The notes beneath the pieces are model-generated. The model was not told where the DNA came from. It was given only the letters and a program-made list of their open reading frames with translations, and did no database searches. Source: Chitinophagaceae bacterium (GTDB taxonomy: Bacteria > Bacteroidota > Bacteroidia > Chitinophagales > Chitinophagaceae). From it: a stretch of 64,000 nucleotides of DNA. Positions 14,888-24,166 of this stretch are shown here, piece after piece. Every line of letters starts with the position of its first letter. Positions within the stretch are counted from its first letter, which is position 1. A program made the position numbers and the translations under genes. The stretch is taken from assembly GCA_022843585.1 (NCBI GenBank), contig JALHNJ010000004.1, positions 165,869 to 229,868 of the forward strand, read 5' to 3'.

Positions 14888-16021
14888 CTATCCTCTCTCC
14901 TGCGCCCTCAACCATCTCTCCGGTATTTCATTGCTACTGGCTAGTAAATAATCTTTGTAGCTGCAGGCAATAAATTTTTTATCCGGCAATTGCATCCACC
15001 AGCGACCAGTTTTCTTGCTTTGCAAAAAGATCGTATCCACTTCTGCAAAGGCCATATGATATTCGTTGAACGAATCTTTCTCATCCAACGTCGCTTCTCT
15101 CCTGCTTCGGCTGCGGCCATCCAACACATACCATAGCATATGACTGATCTGTTTCGCCGTCAGCTCATCTTTATCATGCTGCACATCGTAGCCATAAATA
15201 CCAATGCTGTTCACATTCGGACTCATACCAGCATATTGCATCAGCACACAAGCTTCTTCACCATTCAATCCATTTGGCGAAACGGTATTCGCCGGTGCAT
15301 AGGCATTGGCAATAGCCGTAATATCAAAGCTGAACATATTGCTGTTACGGATCACCGGTTCCATCTCATCTATATTCTCTTTTACACTGCCCACACGGTA
15401 GCAATCGAAACGTAGCTTATCCATTGTTTCCAACATTCGTGGATGCACATAGTAACTTTGAAAAGCAATATGATTATAATGACGAAGAAAATTCGGCTCT
15501 CCTGTCAGCATTTCCATTAAAAAATTTTCATGTTTGAATGGAGACTCCAAATTCAAATCAATTAATGCATCTACACAAGAGGCTTCAATTAATTTTTTAT
15601 TTTCTGCATACGCATTGTATTGCGTTAATGTCAGATCATGTGAGCCTCCCAAAATAATCACCGTCTTTCCATCGCCCATTAATTCCTGCACCACTGTTTT
15701 TAATGCGGCATACGAATCGGTATATAAAGAACCTACTTTAATATTACCTACATCAGCAATTTTTATATCCTGGTGCCAATAAAATAAGGAGTAAAAATGT
15801 CGGCGGATAATATCCGGTGCTTCGCTATGGCCATGTATCAATCCACTACCCCGCTGCTCTCCACATCCAACAATTACAATTTGTGCTTCATCCAGGTCAG
15901 GAAATTCTTCGCTGTACACATTGATTATTTTTCCCAATTGCCCATCTTTATATCCTTCGTCGTGGGATATTTCGTGGAGATTTACTGGAGAAAGGAAGTC
16001 CGAAATGTTTAGATGATCCAT
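14888..16021 (-). CDS. Arginase/formimidoylglutamase-fold protein with altered metal-site motifs
   Basis: 377 aa of the ureohydrolase fold. Recognisable segments are IVIVGCGEQRGSG, VIILGGSHDLTLTQY (motif 1, GGxH), FSFDITAIANAYAP (motif 3, normally SxDxDxxDP) and NSIGIYGYD. Classical enzymes bind two Mn ions with GGDH, DAHxD and SxDxDxxD. Here motif 2 reads DLNLE and motif 3 keeps only its first Asp, so most expected ligands are missing. Relatives in Bacteroidota are usually named formimidoylglutamase; whether this one is catalytic is open. It is transcribed divergently from pheS. Confidence 0.78.
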   Translation of the reverse strand: MDHLNISDFLSPVNLHEISHDEGYKDGQLGKIINVYSEEFPDLDEAQIVIVGCGEQRGSGLIHGHSEAPDIIRRHFYSLFYWHQDIKIADVGNIKVGSLYTDSYAALKTVVQELMGDGKTVIILGGSHDLTLTQYNAYAENKKLIEASCVDALIDLNLESPFKHENFLMEMLTGEPNFLRHYNHIAFQSYYVHPRMLETMDKLRFDCYRVGSVKENIDEMEPVIRNSNMFSFDITAIANAYAPANTVSPNGLNGEEACVLMQYAGMSPNVNSIGIYGYDVQHDKDELTAKQISHMLWYVLDGRSRSRREATLDEKDSFNEYHMAFAEVDTIFLQSKKTGRWWMQLPDKKFIACSYKDYLLASSNEIPERWLRAQERG

Positions 16022-16092
16022 ATCTACAAAGCTAAGGGTAAAGGAGAAAAAAGTGTGGTTTCACGCAGAGTTCGCCACTACTCTCCATTTCT

Positions 16093-16100
16093 TATCTTTG
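16093..16100 (+). promoter_or_regulatory. Putative -7 box of pheS, implying a near-leaderless mRNA
   Basis: TATCTTTG matches TAnnTTTG and ends five bases before the ATG at 16106. Transcription would therefore start at or within a few bases of the start codon. Confidence 0.5.
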
Positions 16101-16105
16101 CCGCC

Positions 16106-17137
16106 ATGGAAAATTTGCTGAATAATATTAACGAGTACAAGAATGAAATTGCCGAATTTGTAGCTACCGATGCAAATGCCGTAGAAGAATTCCGCATCAA
16201 ATACCTCGGCACCAAAGGGCTGGTGAAAACCATCATGGGCGAAATGAAAAATGTGGCCCCGGAAAACAAAAAAGAAGCCGGGCAGTTACTCAACGAGTTC
16301 AAAGTTTTTGTAGAAACAAAGTTTGAAGAACTTAAAGGGTCGACTGTTAATGGGCAAGAGTCAACTGCAAATACAATAGACCTTAGTTTACCCGGCGATA
16401 CATTACCAATCGGATCAAGACACCCGGTGGTATTAATGAGAAACAGGATCGTTTCTATTTTTCAACGTCTTGGTTTTGCTGTAGCAGACGGACCAGAGAT
16501 AGAAGATGACTGGCATAATTTCGGTGCATTGAATTTACCGGCGCATCACCCTGCAAGAGATATGCAGGATACATTTTACATACAACAAAATCCAGATTGG
16601 GTATTACGTACTCATACCAGCAATGTGCAGATACGGGAAATGGAAAAAGGAAAACTTCCTATCCGTGTGGTTATTCCGGGTCGTGTATATAGAAATGAAA
16701 CGGTAAGTGCAAGAAGCCATTGTTTCTTTCACCAGGTAGAAGGATTATACATTGATGAAAATGTTTCGTTCGCTGATTTGAAGCAAACGCTTTACTTTTT
16801 TGTAAAAGAAATGTATGGTAAAGATGTAAAAGTTCGTTTCCGCCCTTCTTATTTTCCTTTTACTGAACCCAGTGCAGAGATGGATGTAAGTTGTTTTATC
16901 TGTGGCGGCAGCGGTTGTAATATTTGCAAAAAAACTGGTTGGGTTGAAATTTTAGGTTGCGGTATGGTGCACCCGAATGTATTAACCAACTGCGGCATCG
17001 ATCCTAATAAATACACTGGCTTTGCGTTTGGTATGGGTATCGAACGTCCTGCCATGTTGAAATATGGTATCAATGATATTCGTCTATTCAGCGAAAATGA
17101 TGTGCGGTTCTTAAAACAGTTTACCTCAGCGATTTAG
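16106..17137 (+). CDS. pheS: Phenylalanine--tRNA ligase alpha subunit
   Basis: 343 aa from MENLLNNINEYK; the upstream part of the open frame overlaps the promoter and is not conserved in type. The N-terminal coiled coil binds tRNA. The class II catalytic domain has motif 1-like GSRHPVV, motif 2 in RVYRNETVSARSHCFFHQVEG, and motif 3 in GFAFGMGIERPAMLKYG. A Cys-rich segment FICGGSGCNICKKTGW (about residues 264-279) could bind zinc. The beta subunit gene pheT is not adjacent in this window, which is common in this phylum. Confidence 0.97.
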   Translation: MENLLNNINEYKNEIAEFVATDANAVEEFRIKYLGTKGLVKTIMGEMKNVAPENKKEAGQLLNEFKVFVETKFEELKGSTVNGQESTANTIDLSLPGDTLPIGSRHPVVLMRNRIVSIFQRLGFAVADGPEIEDDWHNFGALNLPAHHPARDMQDTFYIQQNPDWVLRTHTSNVQIREMEKGKLPIRVVIPGRVYRNETVSARSHCFFHQVEGLYIDENVSFADLKQTLYFFVKEMYGKDVKVRFRPSYFPFTEPSAEMDVSCFICGGSGCNICKKTGWVEILGCGMVHPNVLTNCGIDPNKYTGFAFGMGIERPAMLKYGINDIRLFSENDVRFLKQFTSAI

Positions 17138-17140
17138 AGA

Positions 17141-17260
17141 GAGTCAGGAGTCGTTAGTCAGGAGTCTTGAGTCGGGCCGTTGAAATTTTATGTACCCAGC
17201 TGCATTGCTACTATCAACCCGGTTGCGTCGCACTCTTCATCGTTCTGTTCGCTACTCGAT
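17141..17260 (-). repeat. Dispersed composite repeat, copy 2
   Basis: It starts four bases after the pheS stop. Five 7-mers, 17141-17175 (GAGTCAG, GAGTCGT, TAGTCAG, GAGTCTT, GAGTCGG), are followed by TTATGTACCCAGCTGC, ATTGCTACTATCAAC and CTTCATCGTTCTGTTCGC. Read on the minus strand this gives the same order of parts as copy 1. It lies between convergent genes. Confidence 0.8.
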
Positions 17261-17277
17261 ATTGTGCAACTCCCACA

Positions 17278-18000
17278 CTAATTAATATATACCTGCTCGG
17301 CCCATTCCAACCCATTTGGTAAACTATCTTTTGAAAACTCGACATGGATTACCCTTCGCTTTTTATTGTTAGTTGTTCTTGATGAACTGTGAAGCAATAA
17401 AGGTTTCATCAACATAATTCCACCTTTTGGAATGCTACAAACTTTTTCTTTTTCCTTAGTCCAATCAATAGTTTCAGGACGATAAACACCTTTTAAATGT
17501 GATGCTGGTATTACTTTTAAAGCTCCATTATTTTCGTCCGTATCATCAAGATGTATGCGAATGGTAAATATATTTTCCAAAATTTCCAACGGCTGCTTTA
17601 CGGCAAACTGACCTTGCTTAACTGTCCATGAATCGAAGCCTTCTATTTCTATTTTTTTATTTACAGAAATTGTCAAATCCTGGTGATAAGAGACATACCA
17701 GTTGGATGAATGAGGCTTATCAAAATAAATTGACTTTACAACAAAGTACCCGGCTCCGAGTACTTGTTGAATTACTTGCTTAAGATTATCATTAAAAATT
17801 AGGGAGGCCGAATCAGGCACTTCTTTTATAAACTGCCTGATTGCAAATAAATCCTTCGACTTTCTGAATGTATCATTTGAAGTGTTGGCTTTATCAATAA
17901 TTGCTGTTATTTCATCTACCTCAGTAGGAGAGTAAATGTTTGAAATAGAAGTAAACCCATTACTATTTAAATCATATCTATGTACCGAAAAGTCCATCAT
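17278..18000 (-). CDS. Phytanoyl-CoA dioxygenase (PhyH)-family Fe(II)/2-oxoglutarate oxygenase
   Basis: 240 aa with a jelly-roll oxygenase pattern. The iron ligands are the HQD in SYHQDLTISV and a distal His in MKPLLLHSSSR. The Arg in SSSRTTNNKKRRVIHVEF is placed to bind 2-oxoglutarate. GALKVIPASHLKG is a typical PhyH strand. It should hydroxylate a small molecule or lipid precursor in the cytosol; the substrate is unknown. Its start overlaps the stop of the preceding beta-barrel-like gene by four bases (ATGA), so the two are translationally coupled. Confidence 0.85.
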   Translation of the reverse strand: MMDFSVHRYDLNSNGFTSISNIYSPTEVDEITAIIDKANTSNDTFRKSKDLFAIRQFIKEVPDSASLIFNDNLKQVIQQVLGAGYFVVKSIYFDKPHSSNWYVSYHQDLTISVNKKIEIEGFDSWTVKQGQFAVKQPLEILENIFTIRIHLDDTDENNGALKVIPASHLKGVYRPETIDWTKEKEKVCSIPKGGIMLMKPLLLHSSSRTTNNKKRRVIHVEFSKDSLPNGLEWAEQVYIN

Positions 18001-18875
18001 TTAAAATAATATTTACCTCCCACTTCCACCGTACTATATTCAAAATCATTCAACCCCTGTTGAAAACGAACCAGCAAACCTGTTTTATTTATTCTTCGTT
18101 GTGCTTCAGCCCTAAATACAATCGGCTTATCACCGCTGTTTTCTATATACCCAAGATATCCGGCCACATAAGATTTTATCAACCAGTTCTTCGGACTCCA
18201 TTCTAAACCTGTACCAAATAAGAATGCATCATTCTGCCTAAAATCATCTTGTTCAATTTGCCATACATAAAAACCAGCCATAGCTATCCACTTCAATGGA
18301 ATGCTATTAAATGGCTTTCCCGCTGATATATCAATATGATAGCCCATGCCATCAATAAATCTAGCTGCACCAAAACCCGATGAAGAAGGCAGGCGGTAAC
18401 CAACTCTTAATACCAGTTGTATATCTTTTCTCCAGCGGTTAAATATCTGGATATTGGTATTTACCAGCACATCACCTCTTGCTTTCTTATCATTATAATA
18501 CTCGTAATATACATGCCGTTCTTTTTTCAGTGCATCACTCATCGTATAAAACTCATAAGGGATGTAGGATATATCAAAAGAAATAAGATCTTTTACCAAA
18601 CAAAGATTTCCATATAAGGCAATGCTCTGTGTTTTATCGCCTTCCCTAAAATGAAACTGGCCGGTAATACCGGCAGTGGTATTGCTATCAATACTGCCAT
18701 TAGAAATAAATGGAACAGCCAAAGCATTGGGCCCCATCCACGCAGCTCTTACTTTCATATATTTCGACCAATGAGAAACACCATCCCAGTTCACCGTCTG
18801 CGCCCATTCAGCTGGAGTTTGTGCACTGGCTTGAGAAATTAAAATAGAGAGTAAAGCAGTTAGTAAAAATTTCAT
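17997..18875 (-). CDS. Exported beta-rich (probable outer-membrane) protein
   Basis: 292 aa, signal peptide MKFLLTALLSILISQASAQ. The mature part has alternating aromatic/hydrophobic strands and ends VEVGGKYYFK, with a terminal aromatic-containing strand typical of outer-membrane barrels. Segments such as GITGQFHFREGD and AGYLGYIENSGDKP look like strand-turn units. No specific family recognised. It overlaps the PhyH gene by four bases. Confidence 0.65.
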   Translation of the reverse strand: MKFLLTALLSILISQASAQTPAEWAQTVNWDGVSHWSKYMKVRAAWMGPNALAVPFISNGSIDSNTTAGITGQFHFREGDKTQSIALYGNLCLVKDLISFDISYIPYEFYTMSDALKKERHVYYEYYNDKKARGDVLVNTNIQIFNRWRKDIQLVLRVGYRLPSSSGFGAARFIDGMGYHIDISAGKPFNSIPLKWIAMAGFYVWQIEQDDFRQNDAFLFGTGLEWSPKNWLIKSYVAGYLGYIENSGDKPIVFRAEAQRRINKTGLLVRFQQGLNDFEYSTVEVGGKYYFK

Positions 18876-18963
18876 TGCAGTAATTGAAAATCTAAAATAT
18901 CCTTATTTGCTGAATCAACAAAGGCTGCCCGCAGACAGCCTTTGAAAAAATATAGTTAACCAA

Positions 18964-19356
18964 TTATGATTTTGGATGATAAATAGCAAGAACAAGAGAT
19001 CCAACTAACATCATCCACATACCTACTCCAAATCCTTTTATCATATCCATAATATCAACGTTCCCATCCAGCATAGGACGAATTAACAGGTATAATACCG
19101 CTAGTAAAGGAAGAATGGCCCATAAGCCCCTGCCCAAAAAATAATTGCCGTTATTTAATGCCCCTATAAGAAGCATTACTCCCGATAAAGGAATCAGTAT
19201 CCATAAATATTTCATCAGCATATTTTCCACTCCTGTTCCATATGATGGTGCTTGTACAGCATCAAATGCACTGGTGCTGCTGATGGACCATACAGGAAGA
19301 AAAAAACTGGCTATTAATACCACCGCCAGTATGATGGTGAAAAGTTTTCGGTTCAT
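18964..19356 (-). CDS. Small four-helix membrane protein
   Basis: 130 aa with about four hydrophobic helices: IILAVVLIASFFLPVW, YLWILIPLSGVMLLIGAL, LWAILPLLAVLYLLI and GMWMMLVGSLVLAI. The first may double as a signal anchor. It follows another membrane-protein gene by 48 bases on the same strand, and both proteins begin with a similar helix-then-loop layout, so they may be related or act together. Function unknown. Confidence 0.65.
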   Translation of the reverse strand: MNRKLFTIILAVVLIASFFLPVWSISSTSAFDAVQAPSYGTGVENMLMKYLWILIPLSGVMLLIGALNNGNYFLGRGLWAILPLLAVLYLLIRPMLDGNVDIMDMIKGFGVGMWMMLVGSLVLAIYHPKS

Positions 19357-19404
19357 GTTGCTGTTGGTTTTATTGGTTAAAAATGTATTAAGAAATAAGC
19401 AATG

Positions 19405-20079
19405 TTAAGTTTTTGAGGCAGACATTCTTTTATAGCAGAAAAAAGCTGCTGCCAGAAATGCGATGACCGCTATGTAAAACCATGGGGTAAAGTCAACTGT
19501 TATATTCAGTTTATCATTCATTTCCTGTCCTATTTTGTCAAGCCCCTTTGAAATGCCAGTAGGATCATCATCTGTACTACTATTTCCTCCAGTGCCTGGA
19601 ATACTCGATTTTATATTTTTCTTTACATCCAGCATCATTCCTATTAACGCACCTGCTGCTGCAATACCTGTCACCATTGCACCACCTATTGCAGCTTTTG
19701 CATTCGTGAATGACAATAAGAGACCAAGCACACCAAGACCTAATCCAACCATTGCATACAAATTAGGATCTTTGTCGTCCGTCTTAGTTGTTGCCTTTGT
19801 TATGCCTTTATCTACTTCATCCGTTTTCACATCATCCAAAAACGAATTACTGTTACTGCTGTTCTTCATTTTAAAACCTGTGGCTAACTGAAAGCCGCTT
19901 ACAGTTTGCAATGAAGTGCCATTACATTTAATATCGATAAAGGGCATAAAGAATAAAAGAACGGCTACTACAAATGCAACAGTAGAAGGAATTTTGGTGC
20001 CGAACATACCGGGTGCGGCCGAAGCCGGTGCATAAACTGGTGAAGATGTTTGGGGTGTGGTTGGTTGGTTAAGGTCCAT
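19405..20079 (-). CDS. Membrane protein of unknown function
   Basis: 224 aa. A Pro/Ser/Ala-rich N terminus (QPTTPQTSSPVYAPASAAPG) precedes a membrane helix (VAFVVAVLLFFMPFI). A loop with Cys, then two helices around GLGLGVLGLLLSF and AAIGGAMVTGIAAAGALIGMM, and a last helix WFYIAVIAFLAAAFF complete the protein. The extramembrane loops are low-complexity and charged. It is likely co-transcribed with the four-helix protein downstream. I do not recognise a family. Confidence 0.65.
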   Translation of the reverse strand: MDLNQPTTPQTSSPVYAPASAAPGMFGTKIPSTVAFVVAVLLFFMPFIDIKCNGTSLQTVSGFQLATGFKMKNSSNSNSFLDDVKTDEVDKGITKATTKTDDKDPNLYAMVGLGLGVLGLLLSFTNAKAAIGGAMVTGIAAAGALIGMMLDVKKNIKSSIPGTGGNSSTDDDPTGISKGLDKIGQEMNDKLNITVDFTPWFYIAVIAFLAAAFFCYKRMSASKT

Positions 20080-20189
20080 ACAAGAAATTTTTCTTTAAGG
20101 TAAGAGAAACTTAGCAAAAATCAGTGTATCCGGTATTGAGAGTTCATAAAGCCTGCATAACTATCTTTACACCCGTAAATTTACCAGCA

Positions 20190-21035
20190 ATGATTATTAA
20201 TAGTATTTGCATTTGCGGAGCCGGCACCATGGGTTCTGGTATTGCACAGGCGGCAGCGAAGGCTGGTTTTCATACTATTTTGTATGAATTAAATAAAGCA
20301 GTACTGGAGAAAGCAAAAACCAGCATTGAAAAAAATCTTACCGCTTTAATTACAAAGGGGAAGATTACCACAGCAGAAGGAGAAAAAATTTTTCAACGAA
20401 TTCTTTTTACCTCCGATATTCAAGTTTGCCTGGCAGATGTTTTTATTGAAGCAATAGTAGAAAAGCTACCCATAAAGATTTCACTATTTAATCAATTGGC
20501 AGAATTAAACCATAGTGAATGCATTTTTTGCAGCAATACTTCTTCGCTACCTGTTACTGCAATTGCAGAACAAGTAAAAAATCCGGAACGGGTAATTGGA
20601 ATGCACTTTTTTAATCCAGCTACGATTATGAAGTTGGTAGAAGTAGTAAATACTGAATATACTTCGCCGAATGTAACCACCACAATAATTGAGTTGGCAA
20701 AACAAATGGGTAAAACACCTGTTATCTGCAAAGATTCACCGGGCTTTATTGTAAACCGTGTAGCAAGACCATATTATATAGAATCATTGAGGACAGCAGA
20801 AGAAGGAGAAGTTAGTTTTGAACAAACAGATCGTTTGTTAGAAGCAAGTGGATTTAAAATGGGGCCATTCAAACTAATGGATCTCATTGGCAATGATATT
20901 AACTATGCCGTTAGTTGTTCTGTATATGAGCAAATGAATAATCCGGAACGCCTAAAGCCTTCCTACATACAAGAGCAAAAAGTAAAAGAAGGGAAGCTGG
21001 GTAAAAAATCAGGAGAAGGATATTATAGCTATTAA
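20190..21035 (+). CDS. 3-hydroxyacyl-CoA (3-hydroxybutyryl-CoA) dehydrogenase
   Basis: 281 aa from MIINSICICGAG; the upstream in-frame GTG start is rejected because it lengthens the protein beyond the Rossmann strand and overlaps -7-like boxes (TATCTTTA, TAAATTTA). The NAD motif is GAGTMGSGIAQAAAK. The catalytic segment is FFNPATIMKLVEVV with the preceding His in VIGMHFFNP, and CKDSPGFIVNRV links to the C-terminal 3HCDH domain. It oxidises or forms acetoacetyl-CoA-type substrates in fatty-acid or butanoate metabolism. The following SDR gene is 11 bases away, suggesting one operon. Confidence 0.93.
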   Translation: MIINSICICGAGTMGSGIAQAAAKAGFHTILYELNKAVLEKAKTSIEKNLTALITKGKITTAEGEKIFQRILFTSDIQVCLADVFIEAIVEKLPIKISLFNQLAELNHSECIFCSNTSSLPVTAIAEQVKNPERVIGMHFFNPATIMKLVEVVNTEYTSPNVTTTIIELAKQMGKTPVICKDSPGFIVNRVARPYYIESLRTAEEGEVSFEQTDRLLEASGFKMGPFKLMDLIGNDINYAVSCSVYEQMNNPERLKPSYIQEQKVKEGKLGKKSGEGYYSY

Positions 21036-21046
21036 CTTAATTAATC

Positions 21047-22045
21047 ATGGTATTAGTAACTGGCGGTACTGGCTTTTTGGGTTCATACATCATTAAACTA
21101 TTGATAGAAAAAGGATATAAAGTACGAGCTATTCGTCGTGGCACTAAAACTCCTTTCTGGATCGCTAAAGAAATTAATGAGAAAGTAGAATGGGTGGAAG
21201 GTGATATACTTGATGTAGTATCATTAGAAGATGCTATGGAAGGAGTTGATACCGTTATTCATTCGGCAGCAACTGTTTCTTTTAGCAAGAAAGACAGAGC
21301 CTCCATGTATCATACAAATATTGAAGGCACGGCAAATGTGGTAAATATTGCGTTGGAAAAAGGCATTAAGCGGTTTGTACATATCAGTTCGGTTGCAGCA
21401 TTGGGCAGAACAACAACCGGCGGCCATGTAAATGAAGAAAAAAAATGGGAAGATAGTAAAGCCAACACTCATTATGGTATCAGTAAATTCAAATCGGAGT
21501 TGCAGGTATGGCGGGGAATGAGCGAAGGATTAAATGCAGTGATCCTTAACCCAAGTACTATTCTTGGCTATGGCGATTGGCATAGCAGCAGTGCCGGCCT
21601 TTTTAAAAATGTGCATAATGGTTTTAAATGGTACACTTCCGGTATCAATGGATTTGTAGATGTGGAAGATGTAGCTAAAGCGACTTTATTATTAATGGAG
21701 AGTGATATTTCAGAACATCGATTTGTTGTAAGTGGCGACACCTGGACCTTTAAAAAAATGCAGGATACTATTGCAGAAAATTTTAATAAGAAGAAACCCT
21801 CCAAACATGCCACTCCTTTTATATTGTCTGTAGCCTGGCGGGTGGAAAAATTAAAATCATTTTTCTCTGGCAAAAAACCATTGCTCACCAAGGAAAGTGC
21901 AAGGGTAGCACAAAGCAAAACCCGGTTTGATAATGATAAAATACTAAAGACATTTCCGGGATTTTCCTTTACTCCATTAGAAGAAACAATAAAAAAGGCC
22001 TGCAAAAACTACCTTGGCACTATTCCTGACGTGCAACCGAAGTAA
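21047..22045 (+). CDS. Extended-SDR NAD(P)-dependent epimerase/reductase
   Basis: 332 aa. The N-terminal nucleotide motif is VTGGTGFLGSY and the catalytic pair YxxxK is in THYGISKFKSE, with Ser in HISSVAALG. The protein resembles the dihydroflavonol-4-reductase-like / sterol dehydrogenase branch of atypical SDRs. The substrate is unknown. It is co-oriented and closely spaced after the hydroxyacyl-CoA dehydrogenase. Confidence 0.88.
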   Translation: MVLVTGGTGFLGSYIIKLLIEKGYKVRAIRRGTKTPFWIAKEINEKVEWVEGDILDVVSLEDAMEGVDTVIHSAATVSFSKKDRASMYHTNIEGTANVVNIALEKGIKRFVHISSVAALGRTTTGGHVNEEKKWEDSKANTHYGISKFKSELQVWRGMSEGLNAVILNPSTILGYGDWHSSSAGLFKNVHNGFKWYTSGINGFVDVEDVAKATLLLMESDISEHRFVVSGDTWTFKKMQDTIAENFNKKKPSKHATPFILSVAWRVEKLKSFFSGKKPLLTKESARVAQSKTRFDNDKILKTFPGFSFTPLEETIKKACKNYLGTIPDVQPK

Positions 22046-22084
22046 TAAGAACTGTATCTTTAAGCCATACAAGAAATATATTCT

Positions 22085-23152
22085 ATGAAATTTATTACCA
22101 CTCTTTTTATTTTCCTTTTTACCTCAGTAATTGCCCAGTCGCAGGTTGTTATTTCGGGAGTAGTATTAGATTCAGCTACCCGTGAGCCTTTGTTGGGAGC
22201 CAGCGTATTTGCTCAAAACACTACTTTAGGAACTACCAGTAACAAAGAGGGTGAATTTTCTATCTCCCTTAAGTCGGGCGGATATGAATTGATATTTAGT
22301 TTTACCGGTTATAAAAACCAGGAAGTACGTATTACCGAAAACAAAAATGAACGATTGGAAATCCTATTGGTGAAAGAAGATAAGTCCATGGGAGAAGTGG
22401 TGATACAAAGCAGCAATGAGGTAAAAGATGGTTGGGAGAAGTATGGCGATTTTTTTCTGGGTCATTTTATTGGCACTACCCCTTTCGCAACTGAGTGCAG
22501 TATTCAAAACAAAGAAGCCGTTCGTTTCTTTTATTACAAACGAACTGATAAATTAAAAGTATTAGTTACCGAACCCCTTGTTATTAGTAATGAAGCGTTG
22601 GGATATGATCTACGTTATCAATTAGACTCTTTCGTTTATTATTATAAAACTGATATTAGTTCTTACAGAGGTACTTGTTTCTTTTCCGAAAAATTGGGAA
22701 CTGTAAGTACTGCTATGAAATGGAAAGCCAATAGAGAAAAAGCTTATGCCGGTTCCCGTATGCATTTTATGCGTTCCTATTACGACAGTACATTAAAAGA
22801 ATCGGGTTTTACTATTTCTCTTATTAATGATGATAAAAAAACGTTTGGCTTATTGACCAAACCCTACCTGCCGAAATATTATACTGTTTCCGATACATTG
22901 GATGAAGTGGAGATACAGTTTCCGGATAAAATAAGTGTGGCCTATATAAAGGCAGTACCCGAAAATGCTTATCTAAAACAATTTAACCTGCCAATGGATG
23001 TAGGAGTGCAGGTTTCGTATGTGGATGTATTGCGACCAATCGCTATAAAAGAAAACGGATATTTCTATGAGCAGCGTAGTTGGATCAACCAGGGCTATTG
23101 GAGCTGGAAAAATGTTGCCGATTTGCTGCCGTATGATTACTGGCCGAATTAA
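22085..23152 (+). CDS. Exported protein with CarboxypepD_reg-like (TonB-receptor-type N-terminal) domain
   Basis: 355 aa, signal peptide ending AQSQ. Residues ~20-100 are a carboxypeptidase-regulatory-like beta sandwich: ISGVVLDSATREPLLGASV, GTTSNKEGEFSI, ISFTGYKNQEV-type strands. This is the N-terminal extension usual in SusC/TonB receptors, but no plug or barrel follows. The remaining ~250 residues (FYYKRTDKLKV, LPYDYWPN) are unfamiliar. The protein is probably anchored or free in the periplasm or at the outer membrane. Confidence 0.78.
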   Translation: MKFITTLFIFLFTSVIAQSQVVISGVVLDSATREPLLGASVFAQNTTLGTTSNKEGEFSISLKSGGYELIFSFTGYKNQEVRITENKNERLEILLVKEDKSMGEVVIQSSNEVKDGWEKYGDFFLGHFIGTTPFATECSIQNKEAVRFFYYKRTDKLKVLVTEPLVISNEALGYDLRYQLDSFVYYYKTDISSYRGTCFFSEKLGTVSTAMKWKANREKAYAGSRMHFMRSYYDSTLKESGFTISLINDDKKTFGLLTKPYLPKYYTVSDTLDEVEIQFPDKISVAYIKAVPENAYLKQFNLPMDVGVQVSYVDVLRPIAIKENGYFYEQRSWINQGYWSWKNVADLLPYDYWPN

Positions 23153-23221
23153 ATAATACATTACTAAATGGATAAATTTAGTACCAGTCAGTAAGTAAGC
23201 CTGCAAAAAATAACGATTGAT

Positions 23222-24166
23222 TTACTTTCCCATCACCTTCTCCCACAACTGCGGAATTCGTTTTATCCAAACAAATTCTTTCATTTTTTCTCTGGCATCT
23301 TCTACCGGTGAGCCAAAATAAACTTTACCGCCGACAATAGAATCTTTTACACCACTTTGTGCATATACTATAGCATCTTTTCCGATGGTTAGTGTTTTAC
23401 TAACTCCTACTTGCCCCCAAAGTATTACATTGTCTTCAATAGTAGTTGCCCCTGCAATACCTACCTGAGCTGCAAAAAGACAATTTTTACCAATCACCGT
23501 ATCGTGGCCAATATGCACCAGGTTGTCCAGTTTTGTACCGGCTCCAATAATCGTATCATGACTTACACCCCGGTCAATGGTGCAATTAGCTCCTATCTCT
23601 ACGCCGTTTTCAATCAATACCCGGCCACTACTGTTCATTTTTTTATAATGAATTTCCCTGTTGGTCTTCTTATTATAATAAAAGGCATCGCTTCCGATAA
23701 CTGTACCCGCCTGTATCACCACAGTATCGCCGATAATGCAATGATCGAGAATTGTAACATTGGGATATATAATGCAATCTTTTCCAATTTGCACATGATT
23801 GCCTACATAAGCACCCGGCATGATCACTGTTCCTTCGCCAACAGATGAAGAATCACTCAGCATTTTCATAGATGGCGCAAAAGGACGATAGAAGTTTACA
23901 ATCTTTAAATAAGCCTCAAATGGATCATCAACTACTAACAATGCTTTACCGTCGGGATAATCTGTTTGTTTATTTATAATGATGAATGTTGCTTCAGAGT
24001 TAATGCATTTATCATAATATTTAGGGTGGTCTACAAAAACCAAATCACCATTTTCCACTTTATGTATTTCATTAATACCGGTTGCAATTCCATTTACATT
24101 GCCAAAAATTTCTGCACCGATAAGTTGTGCAATAGTAGCAACTGGAACAGGTTTATCAAAACGCAT
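23222..24166 (-). CDS. lpxD: UDP-3-O-acylglucosamine N-acyltransferase
   Basis: 314 aa. The N-terminal uridine-binding domain (~1-95) is followed by a left-handed beta helix of hexapeptide repeats (VGEGTVIMPGAYVGN through IVGGKVYFGSP). The catalytic His is in LDNLVHIGHDTVIG. It adds the amide-linked acyl chain in lipid A synthesis. At 314 aa it is slightly shorter than enterobacterial LpxD, which is usual for the phylum. A -7-like box (TACCTTTG) lies 14 bases upstream of the start. Confidence 0.93.
   Translation of the reverse strand: MRFDKPVPVATIAQLIGAEIFGNVNGIATGINEIHKVENGDLVFVDHPKYYDKCINSEATFIIINKQTDYPDGKALLVVDDPFEAYLKIVNFYRPFAPSMKMLSDSSSVGEGTVIMPGAYVGNHVQIGKDCIIYPNVTILDHCIIGDTVVIQAGTVIGSDAFYYNKKTNREIHYKKMNSSGRVLIENGVEIGANCTIDRGVSHDTIIGAGTKLDNLVHIGHDTVIGKNCLFAAQVGIAGATTIEDNVILWGQVGVSKTLTIGKDAIVYAQSGVKDSIVGGKVYFGSPVEDAREKMKEFVWIKRIPQLWEKVMGK

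Noticed and set aside
18920-18943. Hairpin AAAGGCTG/CAGCCTTT after the four-helix membrane protein gene
   Set aside because: The T run lies on the wrong side of the stem for the minus-strand gene, so it is not supported as a terminator.
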